64,000 nucleotides of DNA from JAKVBK01 sp022447275 (GTDB lineage Bacteria; Pseudomonadota; Alphaproteobacteria; Rhodobacterales; Rhodobacteraceae). This document shows, in pieces, positions 24,051 to 32,716 of the stretch; position 1 is the stretch's first letter; every line of letters begins with the position of its first letter. A program made the position numbers and the translations under genes. The notes beneath the pieces were generated by a model, which had not been told where the DNA came from, did not search any database, and worked only from the letters and a program-made list of their open reading frames with translations. Where the stretch lies: NCBI GenBank assembly GCA_047125605.1, contig CP138932.1, positions 310,001-374,000 of the forward strand, given 5' to 3'.

Positions 24051-26189
24051 ATGGGTGATGACAAGCTAGAGACATGGCGCGCGCTCGCCGAAAAGGAACT
24101 GCGCGGCCGTCCCCTTGAGGATCTGACCTGGGAGACGCTGGAAGGGATCAACGTAAAGCCGCTCTACACCGCGGCAGACACGCAGGATCTGCCCCAGATG
24201 GACGAATTGCCCGGTGTCGGCCCCTTCACGCGCGGTGTGAAGGCCACGATGTATGCGGGGCGGCCTTGGACGATCCGGCAATATGCCGGATTTTCCACGG
24301 CAGAGGCCTCCAATGCGTTCTACCGCAAGGCGCTGGCCGCCGGTCAGCAGGGCGTGTCGGTTGCGTTCGATCTGGCCACCCACCGCGGCTATGACAGCGA
24401 TCACGAGCGCGTCGTCGGTGATGTGGGCAAAGCCGGTGTGGCGATCGACAGTGTGGAAGACATGAAAATCCTGTTCGACGGGATCCCGCTCGACAAGATT
24501 TCTGTGTCCATGACGATGAATGGCGCAGTGATCCCGATCCTCGCCAGCTTCATCGTAACGGGCGAAGAACAGGGCCATGACAAGTCTGTCCTGTCGGGCA
24601 CGATCCAGAACGACATCCTCAAGGAGTTCATGGTCCGCAACACGTATATTTATCCGCCCGAACCTTCGATGCGGATCATTGCGGATATCATCGAATACAC
24701 CTCGAACGAGATGCCAAAGTTCAACTCGATCTCGATCTCGGGCTACCACATGCAGGAGGCGGGCGCGAACCTTGTGCAGGAGCTTGCCTTCACCTTGGCC
24801 GATGGGCGCGAATATGTACGCGCAGCCCTGTCCACGGGCATGGATGTGGACAAATTCGCAGGCCGTCTCTCGTTCTTCTTTGCTATTGGCATGAATTTCT
24901 TCATGGAAGCGGCCAAGTTGCGGGCTGCACGCCAGTTGTGGCACCGGGTCATGAGCGAGTTTGAACCCAAGAACCCGCGCTCCATGATGCTGCGCACCCA
25001 TTGCCAAACCTCGGGCGTCAGCCTTCAGGAGCAAGATCCCTATAACAACGTGATCCGCACGGCTTACGAGGCGATGTCGGCAGCGCTGGGCGGCACACAG
25101 TCGCTGCACACCAATGCGCTGGACGAGGCAATCGCGCTGCCCACGGAGTTCTCGGCCCGTATTGCCCGCAACACCCAGCTGATCTTGCAGGAAGAAACCG
25201 GTGTGACCAATGTGGTCGATCCTCTCGCGGGCTCCTACTACGTGGAAAGCCTGACATCTGAACTGGCCGACAAGGCCTGGGCTCTGATGGAAGAGATCGA
25301 AGAGATGGGTGGCATGACAAAGGCCGTGGGCTCCGGCATGCCGAAGCTGCGGATCGAGGAATCTGCCGCCCGGCGTCAGGCCATGATCGATCGGGGCGAA
25401 GAGGTTGTCGTGGGCGTGAACAAATACCGGCTCGCGCAGGAAGACGAGATCGACATTCTCGACATTGACAACGCGGCTGTCCGGGAGGCGCAGGTGGCGC
25501 GTCTCGAGCGCATCCGCGCAACGCGGGATGCGGCGGCCTGCGAGGGCGCGCTTGCGGCGCTCGAGGAGGCCGCGTCCTCCGGCAAAGGAAATCTTTTGGC
25601 CCTCGCTGTAGAAGCGGCCCGGGCCCGTGCCAGTGTGGGAGAGATCAGCATGGCCATGGAAAAAGCGTTCGGCCGTCACCGCGCCGAAGTGAAAACGCTC
25701 GCGGGCGTCTACGGCGCGGCCTATGAGGGCGATGATGATTTCGCGGCAATCCAGAAATCCGTGGATGCATTCGCCGAGGCCGAAGGGCGCCGGCCGCGGA
25801 TGCTTGTCGTGAAAATGGGGCAGGATGGGCATGACCGGGGCGCAAAGGTGATTGCCACCGCGTTCGCAGATATAGGCTTTGACGTGGATGTTGGCCCGCT
25901 CTTTCAAACGCCGGAGGAAGCGGCGCAGGATGCGATCGACAATGATGTGCACGTGATCGGCGTCTCTTCCCAAGCGGCTGGCCACAAGACACTGGCGCCA
26001 AAGCTCGTGGAGGCTCTGAAGGCCCGTGGCGCGGGCGATATCCTCGTGATTTGCGGCGGCGTCATCCCGCAGCAGGATTACCAGTTCCTCTATGATGCCG
26101 GCGTCAAGGCGATCTTTGGCCCGGGGACAAACATCCCCTCCGCAGCGCAGGACATCCTGAAGCTGATCCGCGAAGCCCGCCAAGGGTGA
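24051..26189 (+). CDS. mcmA: Methylmalonyl-CoA mutase
   Basis: A 712-residue cobalamin enzyme that isomerises (R)-methylmalonyl-CoA to succinyl-CoA, the last step of propionate assimilation and part of the ethylmalonyl-CoA pathway. The large TIM-barrel domain (about 30-540) carries TMYAGRPWTIRQYAGFSTAE, SVAFDLATHRGYDSDH, SISGYHMQEAGANLVQELAF and HCQTSGVSLQEQDPYNN. The C-terminal B12-binding domain has KMGQDGHDRGAKVIATAFAD, with the His of DxHxxG coordinating cobalt, and a late VICGGVIPQQDY. It is single-chain and full length. An epimerase gene is not visible in this window. It shares the locus with pccB and pccA. Confidence 0.97.
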   Translation: MGDDKLETWRALAEKELRGRPLEDLTWETLEGINVKPLYTAADTQDLPQMDELPGVGPFTRGVKATMYAGRPWTIRQYAGFSTAEASNAFYRKALAAGQQGVSVAFDLATHRGYDSDHERVVGDVGKAGVAIDSVEDMKILFDGIPLDKISVSMTMNGAVIPILASFIVTGEEQGHDKSVLSGTIQNDILKEFMVRNTYIYPPEPSMRIIADIIEYTSNEMPKFNSISISGYHMQEAGANLVQELAFTLADGREYVRAALSTGMDVDKFAGRLSFFFAIGMNFFMEAAKLRAARQLWHRVMSEFEPKNPRSMMLRTHCQTSGVSLQEQDPYNNVIRTAYEAMSAALGGTQSLHTNALDEAIALPTEFSARIARNTQLILQEETGVTNVVDPLAGSYYVESLTSELADKAWALMEEIEEMGGMTKAVGSGMPKLRIEESAARRQAMIDRGEEVVVGVNKYRLAQEDEIDILDIDNAAVREAQVARLERIRATRDAAACEGALAALEEAASSGKGNLLALAVEAARARASVGEISMAMEKAFGRHRAEVKTLAGVYGAAYEGDDDFAAIQKSVDAFAEAEGRRPRMLVVKMGQDGHDRGAKVIATAFADIGFDVDVGPLFQTPEEAAQDAIDNDVHVIGVSSQAAGHKTLAPKLVEALKARGAGDILVICGGVIPQQDYQFLYDAGVKAIFGPGTNIPSAAQDILKLIREARQG

Positions 26190-26194
26190 GCGCG

Positions 26195-26224
26195 GGCGGC
26201 GCGGTATGTCGATGCCGCGCCGCC
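26195..26224 (+). terminator. Perfect 10-bp hairpin after the mutase gene
   Basis: GGCGGCGCGG (26195-26204), a 10-base loop, and CCGCGCCGCC (26215-26224), starting six bases after the mutase stop. The stem is perfect and all G/C. The T-tract is missing, so it may act as a 3' stabilising hairpin or a terminator needing help. Confidence 0.5.
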
Positions 26225-26426
26225 ATCCACAATCCGCACAGGCCCGCAGAGCGGATTGCGCCTCGCGTGGCCCAAAGCGTCGCGCGCTTTCAGCGTCTTG
26301 CAGTGTGCCGCAGCTGCGGCAGACGTAGCCGTTATTCGGATATGGGCGTTCGCATCTCGCTTTGATACCGTGCCTGTAGATCAGCCCACGCTGCGTCAGG
26401 GACCAGAAATATCGGAGGCCGCCCGC

Positions 26427-27032
26427 ATGCTCAGTTTCGATCACCTCGCCGTGTCCTGCACCGTGCTCAGCGATGGCACAAGCTGGCTCGAAGACAGGTT
26501 GGGCCTCAGCCTGTCAAACGGCGGCGAACATCCCGATTTCGGCACATATAACAAGCTTTTGTCCCTGGGCCCTGAGGAATATCTGGAAGTGATTGCGATC
26601 AATCCGGCGGCCCCCGCTCCGGCCCGCCCCCGCTGGTTTGGGCTCGATGATTTCAGCGGCCCGCCCCGTTTGACCAACTGGATCCTGCGCAGCTCTGATT
26701 TGGACAGGGATCTGGCAGACGCCCATGCGGACGCGGGCACCCCGATCCCGCTGTCCCGCGGCGATCTGCGCTGGCGCATGGCTGTGCCCGCGCAGGGGGC
26801 GCTGCCCTTTGACCAGATGCACCCCGCCTTGATTGGCTGGGATGGGCCGCACCCGGCGCCGCGGCTTCCCGATCAAGGCGTGCGTCTCAAGCATGTCCGG
26901 ATCACGCATCCCCATGCAGACATGCTGGCCGGATGCCTGACGTCGCTGGATGATCCGCGCCTCGTGATCGAAGCGGGCCCGATCTCTCTGACGGCACAAT
27001 TGCAGACGCCGCACGGGGTGGTGACGCTTTGA
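26427..27032 (+). CDS. VOC/glyoxalase-like domain protein
   Basis: 201 residues from the ATG at 26427, preceded by CGGAGG; the open frame extends upstream but lacks similarity there. The start LSFDHLAVSCTVLSDGTSWLEDRLGL is the betaalphabetabetabeta unit with a first metal-ligand-like His. Then come GEHPDFGTYNKLLSLGPEEYLEVIAINP and PARPRWFGLDDF, the pattern of the Glyoxalase_3 group of the VOC superfamily. A later repeat (LKHVRITHPHADMLAGCL) makes a second VOC unit. It is cytoplasmic with unknown substrate. Its stop overlaps the TTG start of the following acetyltransferase gene. Confidence 0.85.
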   Translation: MLSFDHLAVSCTVLSDGTSWLEDRLGLSLSNGGEHPDFGTYNKLLSLGPEEYLEVIAINPAAPAPARPRWFGLDDFSGPPRLTNWILRSSDLDRDLADAHADAGTPIPLSRGDLRWRMAVPAQGALPFDQMHPALIGWDGPHPAPRLPDQGVRLKHVRITHPHADMLAGCLTSLDDPRLVIEAGPISLTAQLQTPHGVVTL

Positions 27033-27532
27033 CAGGACGGGTCAGACCGGCACAGGGGCGTGACGCCGCCGCCATTGCTGCGATCATGGCCCCTTTCGCG
27101 CGCGAAACAACGATCACCTTCACGTCCCATGAACGCAGCCCCGCGGAAATCAGTGCAGCGCTGGGTCAGCACCCCTGGCTGGTCTGGGAGGCACTGGGCG
27201 GCACCGTGACGGGCTATGCCGCGCTGAGCTTGTTTCGCACGGGTCCGGGCTATGCGCGCGTGCGTGAAGTGTCGATCGGCCTGTCCCCGTCTGCGCGCGG
27301 CAAGGGGCAGGGGCGTGCCTTGATGGCCGCCCTCGAAGCGGCGGCACGCCGCCAGGGCATCACGGCGCTGCTGGCGGCAATCAGTGGCGAAAATCCGGGC
27401 GCTCAGGCGTTTCACGCCGCCTGCGGCTTTGATCCTGTGGGCCTGTTGCCGGGTGTCGGATACAAATTCGGCCGCAGGTTAGATCTTGTTTTGATGCAGA
27501 AAGACCTGTCGCCCGCCGAAAGGGGTGGCTAG
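27029..27532 (+). CDS. GNAT family acetyltransferase (phosphinothricin/methionine sulfoximine acetyltransferase-like)
   Basis: A 167-residue acetyltransferase with the Pat/MddA layout: RPAQGRDAAAIAAIMAPFARETTITF at the N-terminus, SPAEISAAL, then the acetyl-CoA loop EVSIGLSPSARGKGQGRALMA (R-G-x-G-x-G type), AISGENPGAQAFHAACGFDPVG and the closing GRRLDLVLMQKDL. These enzymes acetylate small amino-acid analogues. TTG start overlapping the VOC stop (TTGA), as seen for the M16 peptidase gene at the start of the window. The first in-frame ATG would cut off the N-terminal strand, so I prefer TTG. Confidence 0.88.
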   Translation: MTGRVRPAQGRDAAAIAAIMAPFARETTITFTSHERSPAEISAALGQHPWLVWEALGGTVTGYAALSLFRTGPGYARVREVSIGLSPSARGKGQGRALMAALEAAARRQGITALLAAISGENPGAQAFHAACGFDPVGLLPGVGYKFGRRLDLVLMQKDLSPAERGG

Positions 27533-27541
27533 TCTGGCCGC

Positions 27542-28216
27542 ATGTCAATTTGGTCCCGTATCGCCGATGCCCTCTCTGCGTTAAGACAGGGCGAAAGTCT
27601 CTCAACCGTGTTCGAGCGGTTGCGAACGCCCCCGCAACGCTCCGTTGCCTTTGCAATTGCCGTGATCGCACTGGGTGCGAAAATGGCCAAGGCAGATGGC
27701 CTTGTCACCCGTGACGAGGTCGCCGCCTTCCGCGAGGTGTTCACAATCCCAACCAGCGAGGAAAAGAGCGCCGCGCGCGTCTTTAACCTTGCGCGGCAGG
27801 ATGTGGCGGGCTTCGAGGAATATGCAACGCGCATCCGCAAGATGTTCTCCGGGGCCGATCCCGCGCTGACTGACCTGATGGAAGGGCTGTTTCACATCGC
27901 GGTGGCTGACGGGCAGTATCATCCCAAGGAGGATGATTTCTTGTGCCGGGTTTCGCGGATTTTCGAACTGCCCGATGCCACCTTCCGCGCTTTGAGGGCC
28001 CGCTTCGTGCCCGACGCCGAACAGGATCCCTATGACATCCTCGGCGTGAGCCGGGACATGGACATGTCCGAAATCCGCGCTGCGTGGCGCAAACAGGTCC
28101 GCGAAACCCACCCCGATGTCATGATCGCGCGCGGCGTGCCTGAAGAAGCCATAAAGATGGCGGAAAAGCGCATGGTGGCAATCAACAAGGCGTGGGAAGA
28201 AATCTCGCGGCACTAG
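27542..28216 (+). CDS. DjlA-like TerB plus J-domain co-chaperone
   Basis: 224 residues. A TerB-like helical domain (about 30-145: SVAFAIAVIALGAKMAKADGLVTRDE and LTDLMEGLFHIAVADGQYHPKEDDFL) is followed by a C-terminal J domain (about 160-224: DPYDILGVSRDMDMSEIRAAW, ETHPD with the intact HPD tripeptide, and KAWEEI). This is the DjlA architecture without the N-terminal membrane anchor of the E. coli protein. It should stimulate the ATPase of DnaK. It follows the GNAT gene by nine bases and is probably in the same transcript. Confidence 0.9.
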   Translation: MSIWSRIADALSALRQGESLSTVFERLRTPPQRSVAFAIAVIALGAKMAKADGLVTRDEVAAFREVFTIPTSEEKSAARVFNLARQDVAGFEEYATRIRKMFSGADPALTDLMEGLFHIAVADGQYHPKEDDFLCRVSRIFELPDATFRALRARFVPDAEQDPYDILGVSRDMDMSEIRAAWRKQVRETHPDVMIARGVPEEAIKMAEKRMVAINKAWEEISRH

Positions 28217-28266
28217 GCAGGACCTGACGAGCCAGCGGCGCGCGCGGTCGCAGGTTTGGCCATCGC

Positions 28267-28329
28267 TGCGCCCAGAGGGGGCGTATTGGTTGTGCCCCAA
28301 GAGGGCGCGTTGGCTGTGCCCGAAGTGCC
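28267..28329. repeat. Short 24-base imperfect tandem repeat between converging genes
   Basis: Unit 1 at 28267-28290, unit 2 at 28291-28314 (start TGTGCCCCAAGAGGGCGCGT), and a partial unit 3 at 28315-28329. The units share a TGYGCCC...GAGGG(C/G)GCG core that can form small hairpins. It lies between the DjlA-like gene and the 3' end of the VPLPA-CTERM gene. Confidence 0.45.
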
Positions 28330-28383
28330 AAACTGCCAAAAGGAAAGGGACGCCGCAGCGCCCCTGTGCCAGCCTGTATTTGC

Positions 28384-29044
28384 TTAGCGCAGTTTGCGCC
28401 TGCGCCGTGCCAGGTAGCCCAGTCCACCTAGGCCCACTGCCAAAAGCGGCAGGGAGGCGGGAACTGGCACGGACGCGGGGGCGTCGCGGTAGAGAAGCCA
28501 AGAAATAGGTCTGGTGCTATCAGTACCGCTGGCTGAGAACAGCGTCGCTGTATTGAAGGGTATACACATTTTTGCTCATAAAAAACGCCCCAGATAGTGT
28601 TGGGACGTATCCAACATTAGCTCCGCTTGCTTCTGCGGGCCCATTTAGGAACCAAGCAAGGTTTGAGGTTGTTGTGTAGTTTTCGCCCAGTAGCTTGCCA
28701 GCAAAATCTGTCGCAAAACTTGACCCACAATTAGCGATGTCCGTCGCATTGCCACAGGGGTTCGTGCCAAAAAGCGCGTCTGTAAATGCCCGTGCTTTGT
28801 CGGTATCCGCAATCGCCCATCCCTCGCCTGCGCGCGCGCCCTTGCTGATCAAGTCAACCGTCTCTTGATAGGTCAGATCGGCTTCCACGTCCCAGCGCAG
28901 CCACTCCAGATTGTTCAGCGCATCGGAGATAATCTCGGTGCTGCCATCATCATTGCTCGAGAGCGATCCGAAAGACACGGGCGCAGCCTGCGCTGCCCCA
29001 GCCAAACCTATCGCACAGAGTGCAGCGAATAATTTGCGTTTCAT
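28384..29044 (-). pseudogene. VPLPA-CTERM surface protein split by a frameshift
   Basis: The body (29044 down to a stop at 28520, 174 codons) has a signal peptide (MKRKLFAALCAIGLAGAAQAAPV) and an extracytoplasmic domain with paired cysteines (TNPCGNATDIANCGSSF). It ends LQYSDAVLSQRY. In a different frame, read from before 28569 to a stop at 28384, comes SVPVPASLPLLAVGLGGLGY followed by LARRRRKLR: a VPLPA-CTERM sorting tag (motif, hydrophobic helix, basic tail) recognised by a Rhodobacterales exosortase. The two frames overlap by 50 bases, so one inserted or deleted base separates the protein from its anchor. A sequencing error or a recent mutation would both explain this. As it stands, the product is secreted without its sorting tag. 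Confidence 0.65.
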
Positions 29045-29485
29045 GGGCTATTCCAATTCAATAACGAAGTCTTGATGCATGCAGCCCACATTCCCCGCCT
29101 TCAAAATCAATCGTCTTGTTGGCACTACGCGGCGCGTCTGCCCCGCCCGGCATTGTCTTTTGCGCGGGCATTGACAGCGGCCGCGCAGAGGGCGTTGAAG
29201 CTGTGGGAAACGCCGCAAATACAGTGCCAAACACAGAATATTGGCCCCTGAACGGCCGCCATGATCGCGGCCGCCGCGCCCGCTGCGCGGCCCTGCACCT
29301 CAGCGATCCGGCCCCGACGCGCTGCGCGCCTGCCCAAGACTGCGCCGCCCGCGCTTGCCGTCTGGTTACAGGTTGTGCCGCTGTTCGCATTGGCTGAAAA
29401 CCCGTGCAGACTTACGGGGCTACGTGCACACTGATGGCACGCGCGTGCGCAGTGACGTGCCCCGACAAGACGGGAAGGAGCAAGG
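29045..29485. other. 441-base gap between divergent genes
   Basis: I see no gene I can support here. It lies between the starts of two divergent genes (the VPLPA-CTERM protein and a small exported protein), so it must hold both promoters. The middle is strongly G/C-rich with several short inverted repeats around GCGGCCGC and GCGCGC. The open frames crossing it have no start context or family pattern. Confidence 0.5.
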
Positions 29486-29905
29486 ATGTCAAAATCACAG
29501 ACCCGATGGAGAGGCCCGCGGGCCCTGCTGGGCGCCGCCATGATTGCCAGCTTTGCATGGGTGGCGCCTGCGCAGGAGGAAACGCCCTCAACCGAGGCCC
29601 CGGACGAGGCCCTGAGCGCCACCGAGGAAGGCCTCGACCTGCTGGGGCAGGGGGCGCGGCGGCTGTTGGAAGGGCTCAATGAGGAAATCCAGCCCCTGCT
29701 TGAACAGATGGGCCCTGCCTTGCAGGAACTTGTGGAGCAAATGGGCCCTGCGATGAATGAACTTGCGGAAATGATTGGCGATCTCAACGCCTTTTACCCG
29801 CCAGAGCAACTGCCCAATGGGGATATCATCCTGCGGCGCAAACCGCCCAAAACCCCTGATCCCGAGGCAGAGCCGGAAACAGAAGAAGCCCCCGTAGAGC
29901 TTTAG
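29486..29905 (+). CDS. Small exported helical protein of a Rhodobacterales family
   Basis: 139 residues with a signal peptide (RWRGPRALLGAAMIASFAWV, cut near APAQEE). The mature part is one long amphipathic helix region (EGLDLLGQGARRLLEGLNEE, then tandem-like MGPALQELVEQMGPAMNELAEM) ending in AFYPPEQLPNGDIILRRK and an acidic Pro/Glu tail. The closing LPNGDIILRRK is a pattern I know from many Rhodobacterales proteins, often mislabelled as AAA+ ATPase; no ATPase motif is present here. It should be periplasmic. GAAGGAG lies before the ATG. Function is unknown. Confidence 0.75.
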   Translation: MSKSQTRWRGPRALLGAAMIASFAWVAPAQEETPSTEAPDEALSATEEGLDLLGQGARRLLEGLNEEIQPLLEQMGPALQELVEQMGPAMNELAEMIGDLNAFYPPEQLPNGDIILRRKPPKTPDPEAEPETEEAPVEL

Positions 29906-29961
29906 GGGCATGGAGCTTTAGGCCCGTTCGGGCGGGGTCTGCCCGGCCTGCTGGCCGCAAA

Positions 29962-30000
29962 GCCCCTGCTGCCGATCCGGGGCGCTGGGGGGCGTTTTTT
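29962..30000 (+). terminator. Possible terminator after the small exported protein gene
   Basis: GCCCC (29962-29966) and GGGGC (29979-29983) can pair, and a second G-rich stretch leads into six T (29995-30000). It lies between converging genes, just before the end of hom. The hairpin is short, so the call is weak. Confidence 0.35.
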
Positions 30001-30004
30001 GGGC

Positions 30005-31288
30005 TCAGTTCTCTATGCGGAGGCTGACGGGCTCATCGGCGACCACCCCGGTGGCCGGGAAGGCGGCCAGCGCGGCCTCCAGCATGTCGCGCGTGGTTTT
30101 GTGCGTGACGATCAGAACTGGCGCATTGGTGCCTTCATGCTGGGTCTGGCGCATGCGGTCGATCGAGACGCCGGCCTCGCCCATGGCAGCGGCCACCTTG
30201 GCCAGCGCGCCCGGCTTATCTTGCAGGTTCAGACGCAGGTAATAGGGCGCAGGTGTGCGCGCGCTTGCGGCCTGAGCCTTGCGCAACGTGGCGGCAGGCT
30301 GACCAAAGACAGGCAGGTGGAGCCCCCGGGCAATGTCCATCACATCGCCCATAACAGCACTGGCCGTGGGCCCTTCGCCCGCGCCAGCCCCGCGCAGGAC
30401 AATCTGGCCGACCGCATCGCCTTCAAGAACCACCATGTTGGTGGCGTTTTCAAGCGAGCCGAGAGGCGATGTGGCGGGCACAAGGCAGGGCGACATGCGG
30501 GTTTCGAGGCCGCGCGCCGTCATCTGCGCAACGCCCAGCAGCTTGATCCTGTATCCCATATCGGCCGCCTGGCGGATGTCTTCGATCGACACCCGCTCGA
30601 TGCCGTCGATCTGCATCGCGGCGAAATCCACCTGCGTTCCGAAGGCGACAGAGGCCAGAAGAGCCAGTTTGTGGCCTGCATCGATGCCGCCCACATCCAG
30701 AGTGGGATCCGCTTCAAGGTAGCCCAGCTTGTTGGCTTCTTCGAACACCGTCTCATAGGGCAGCCCGGCATTTTCCATCCGTGTCAGGATGTAGTTGCAG
30801 GTGCCGTTCATGACGCCCATGACCCGCTGGATCTCGTTGCCCGCAAGGCCTTCGGTCAGTGCTTTGACCACAGGGATGCCCCCGGCCACAGCGGCTTCAA
30901 AGCGAATGGTCCGGCCCGCGGCCTCGGCCTGCTCAGCGAGGGCTTGCCCGTTTAACGCAAGCATCGCCTTGTTGGCGGTCACGACATCTTTGCCCGCAGC
31001 CAGAGCGGCCTCGGTTGCGGCCTTTGCAGGCCCATCAGCCCCGCCCATCAGTTCCACAAACACGTCCACGTCGGCGCGGGTGGCCAGCTTTACCGGATCA
31101 TCTTCCCAAGCGTAGTCGCCAAGGGGCACGCCCCTGTCCTTGTCGCGGTTGCGCGCAGAAACAGCGGAAATCGCAATGGGCCGGCCGGCGCGGGCTTCCA
31201 GCATCGCAGCCTGTTGACGCACGATCTTCACGACACCGGCACCAACTGTACCGAGACCAGCGATTCCGAGGCGGATGGGTTCAGGCAT
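30005..31288 (-). CDS. hom: Homoserine dehydrogenase
   Basis: 427 residues from the ATG giving MPEPIRLGIAGLGTVGAGVV, the usual N-terminus; the frame is open upstream without similarity. It reduces aspartate semialdehyde to homoserine. The NAD(P)-binding fold with GLGTVGAGVV (about 9-18) is followed by the catalytic domain with VMGVMNGTCNYILTRM and the substrate phrase LGYLEADPTLDVGGIDAGHK. A C-terminal ACT domain (about 345-427: LRLNLQDKPGALAKVAAAMGE) should give threonine feedback. It works between LysC and ThrC, both also in this window but in separate operons. Confidence 0.96.
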   Translation of the reverse strand: MPEPIRLGIAGLGTVGAGVVKIVRQQAAMLEARAGRPIAISAVSARNRDKDRGVPLGDYAWEDDPVKLATRADVDVFVELMGGADGPAKAATEAALAAGKDVVTANKAMLALNGQALAEQAEAAGRTIRFEAAVAGGIPVVKALTEGLAGNEIQRVMGVMNGTCNYILTRMENAGLPYETVFEEANKLGYLEADPTLDVGGIDAGHKLALLASVAFGTQVDFAAMQIDGIERVSIEDIRQAADMGYRIKLLGVAQMTARGLETRMSPCLVPATSPLGSLENATNMVVLEGDAVGQIVLRGAGAGEGPTASAVMGDVMDIARGLHLPVFGQPAATLRKAQAASARTPAPYYLRLNLQDKPGALAKVAAAMGEAGVSIDRMRQTQHEGTNAPVLIVTHKTTRDMLEAALAAFPATGVVADEPVSLRIEN

Positions 31289-31513
31289 AGGGTGTCTCCG
31301 TCGTCTTGTGTGCGCCCCCGGCACCGGCAAGACGGGCGCGTCGTGGCACTTTAGAATTCTGTGTCCGGCCCGGCTTACCCCGAAGGCCCGGAGGGTGCAA
31401 CGCGCCGCTGCGTGCAAGGCCGAAGAGATTGATTAGGGAGGGCTGACTTGCATCGGGTGCTCCAGCACGCGAGGAGCGTTGGGCATAAGCGATTTTAAAG
31501 CGCGGCGCGCCCG

Positions 31514-31744
31514 TCAGTTCGCGGCGCGGCGCTTGGCGGCCTCAGCGCGGGCGAGCACGGCGGGGGCAGGGTCGCGCATGTCGGTGGGGGGCGGCGGCAA
31601 TGTGGACAGATCGACCAATGTGCTGGGGGGCAGGTCTTCCGTATCCACTAGGGCCGGAAAGTCGGGAAACGGCGTGCAGGCCGTCACCGCGCTGCACAGC
31701 AGGGCAGCCAAGGCAAATTTATAGGACGCAGAGTGCAACATCAC
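31514..31744 (-). CDS. Small lipoprotein of unknown function
   Basis: 76 residues with a lipoprotein signal (YKFALAALLCSAVTACTPFP; lipobox AVTAC at about residues 19-23) and a short Pro-rich mature part (DLPPSTLVDLSTLPPPPTDM) ending in a basic Ala/Arg helix. It should be anchored in the inner or outer membrane. No domain is recognised. It is divergent from the TetR regulator gene, sharing a ~137-base region with the TetR operator. Confidence 0.68.
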   Translation of the reverse strand: MMLHSASYKFALAALLCSAVTACTPFPDFPALVDTEDLPPSTLVDLSTLPPPPTDMRDPAPAVLARAEAAKRRAAN

Positions 31745-31861
31745 CCTTCGCGCCTAGCCTGCATTGCCATTGGGAACAAGCCCCCGGGGAGGGTTTTGGC
31801 TGGGATTTGCGCGGCCAGCTTGCGGGGACTGACGTGCCAGCAAGAAAAACCTGCACTTGAA

Positions 31862-31877
31862 TTGAACGCTTGTTCAA
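31862..31877 (+). promoter_or_regulatory. Inverted repeat, probable TetR-family operator
   Basis: TTGAAC (31862-31867), GCTT, GTTCAA (31872-31877): a perfect 6-bp inverted repeat ending just before the likely start of the TetR gene. Position and form suggest autoregulation. It overlaps the TTG at 31870 that would be the most upstream start, which argues for a later start. Confidence 0.55.
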
Positions 31878-31881
31878 TGCC

Positions 31882-32499
31882 ATGCTTGAATCCATGGCGC
31901 GTAAAACCGGATCCCATGCAGAACAGACAGGCCCCCGTGTCAGGACGGCGGCGTTGCAACTGTTTTCCAAGTTTGGATATGCGGCCGTGTCGATGCGCCA
32001 GATTGCCAAAGAGGTTGGGGTGCAGGCCGGCGCGCTTTATACCTACACGCCGGACAAGCAGGCCCTGCTGTTTGATCTGATGCGGGCTCATATGCTGGAT
32101 TTGCTCGACGCGTATGGTCGCGTGGCCCGCAAAAATGCCTCGCCGCACCAGCGCCTCGAAGATTTTGTGCGCTTCCATATCCACTATCACATTGATCGGG
32201 CTGACGAGGTTTTCATCTCTTACATGGAACTGCGCAACCTCACGCAGGACCATTTCGAAGCGATCGAGGCGTTTCGCAGGCGCTATGAGGCGGCTCTGGA
32301 AGACATCCTGAGAGCCGGACAGGAAAGCGGGGTGTTTCGGGTGTCTGATGTCCGGGTGACCAGCATGGCGATCATTGCCATGCTGACCGGGGTGAATACC
32401 TGGTTTCGGGATGAGGGACGCCTATCCCGCGAAGCCTTGGCGGACATTTACTGGGATATGGTCGCGCGTATGATTTCAGGCGTTGAAGTGCCCGCCTAA
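31882..32499 (+). CDS. TetR/AcrR family transcriptional regulator
   Basis: About 205 residues. I use the ATG at 31882; the TTG at 31870 lies inside the operator palindrome and an ATG at 31894 (MARKTG) is also possible. The N-terminal DNA-binding domain (about 15-65) is typical: RVRTAALQLFSKFGYAAVSM, IAKEVGVQAGALYTYTPDKQ, ALLFDLMRAH. The C-terminal ligand domain has the AefR/TetR_C pattern FIHYHIDRADEVF-like and RAGQESGVFRVSDVRVTSMA. The ligand is unknown. The gene is divergent from a small lipoprotein gene, with the inverted repeat between them. Confidence 0.9.
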   Translation: MLESMARKTGSHAEQTGPRVRTAALQLFSKFGYAAVSMRQIAKEVGVQAGALYTYTPDKQALLFDLMRAHMLDLLDAYGRVARKNASPHQRLEDFVRFHIHYHIDRADEVFISYMELRNLTQDHFEAIEAFRRRYEAALEDILRAGQESGVFRVSDVRVTSMAIIAMLTGVNTWFRDEGRLSREALADIYWDMVARMISGVEVPA

Positions 32500-32716
32500 A
32501 GAAGGCGGCAACGGGTTGATACGGGTGAGGTGCCTGTCGGCTAACAACTGTCTCTAAACCTAGCCTCCGATCGCAGGGTGCGGTCAGAGATCAATCATAC
32601 CGCCGCGCCTTATTGCATTCCTATGCAAAGACGGGTTGAGTTGGTGCCAGCCGCGCCGATTGCCCCCCATCCCCACGGGCAACTGGCCAGATCAAACTGA
32701 AACTGGGAGTTGTGAC

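Noticed and set aside
24066..26444. A 792-codon open frame on the minus strand opposite methylmalonyl-CoA mutase
   Set aside because: It is an antisense shadow of a high-G+C gene; the mutase is complete with all motifs, and the antisense translation shows no domain.
29125..29787. A 220-codon minus-strand frame covering the gap before and the 5' part of the small exported protein gene
   Set aside because: Ser/Arg-rich shadow; the plus-strand gene has a signal peptide, a ribosome binding site and a known C-terminal pattern.
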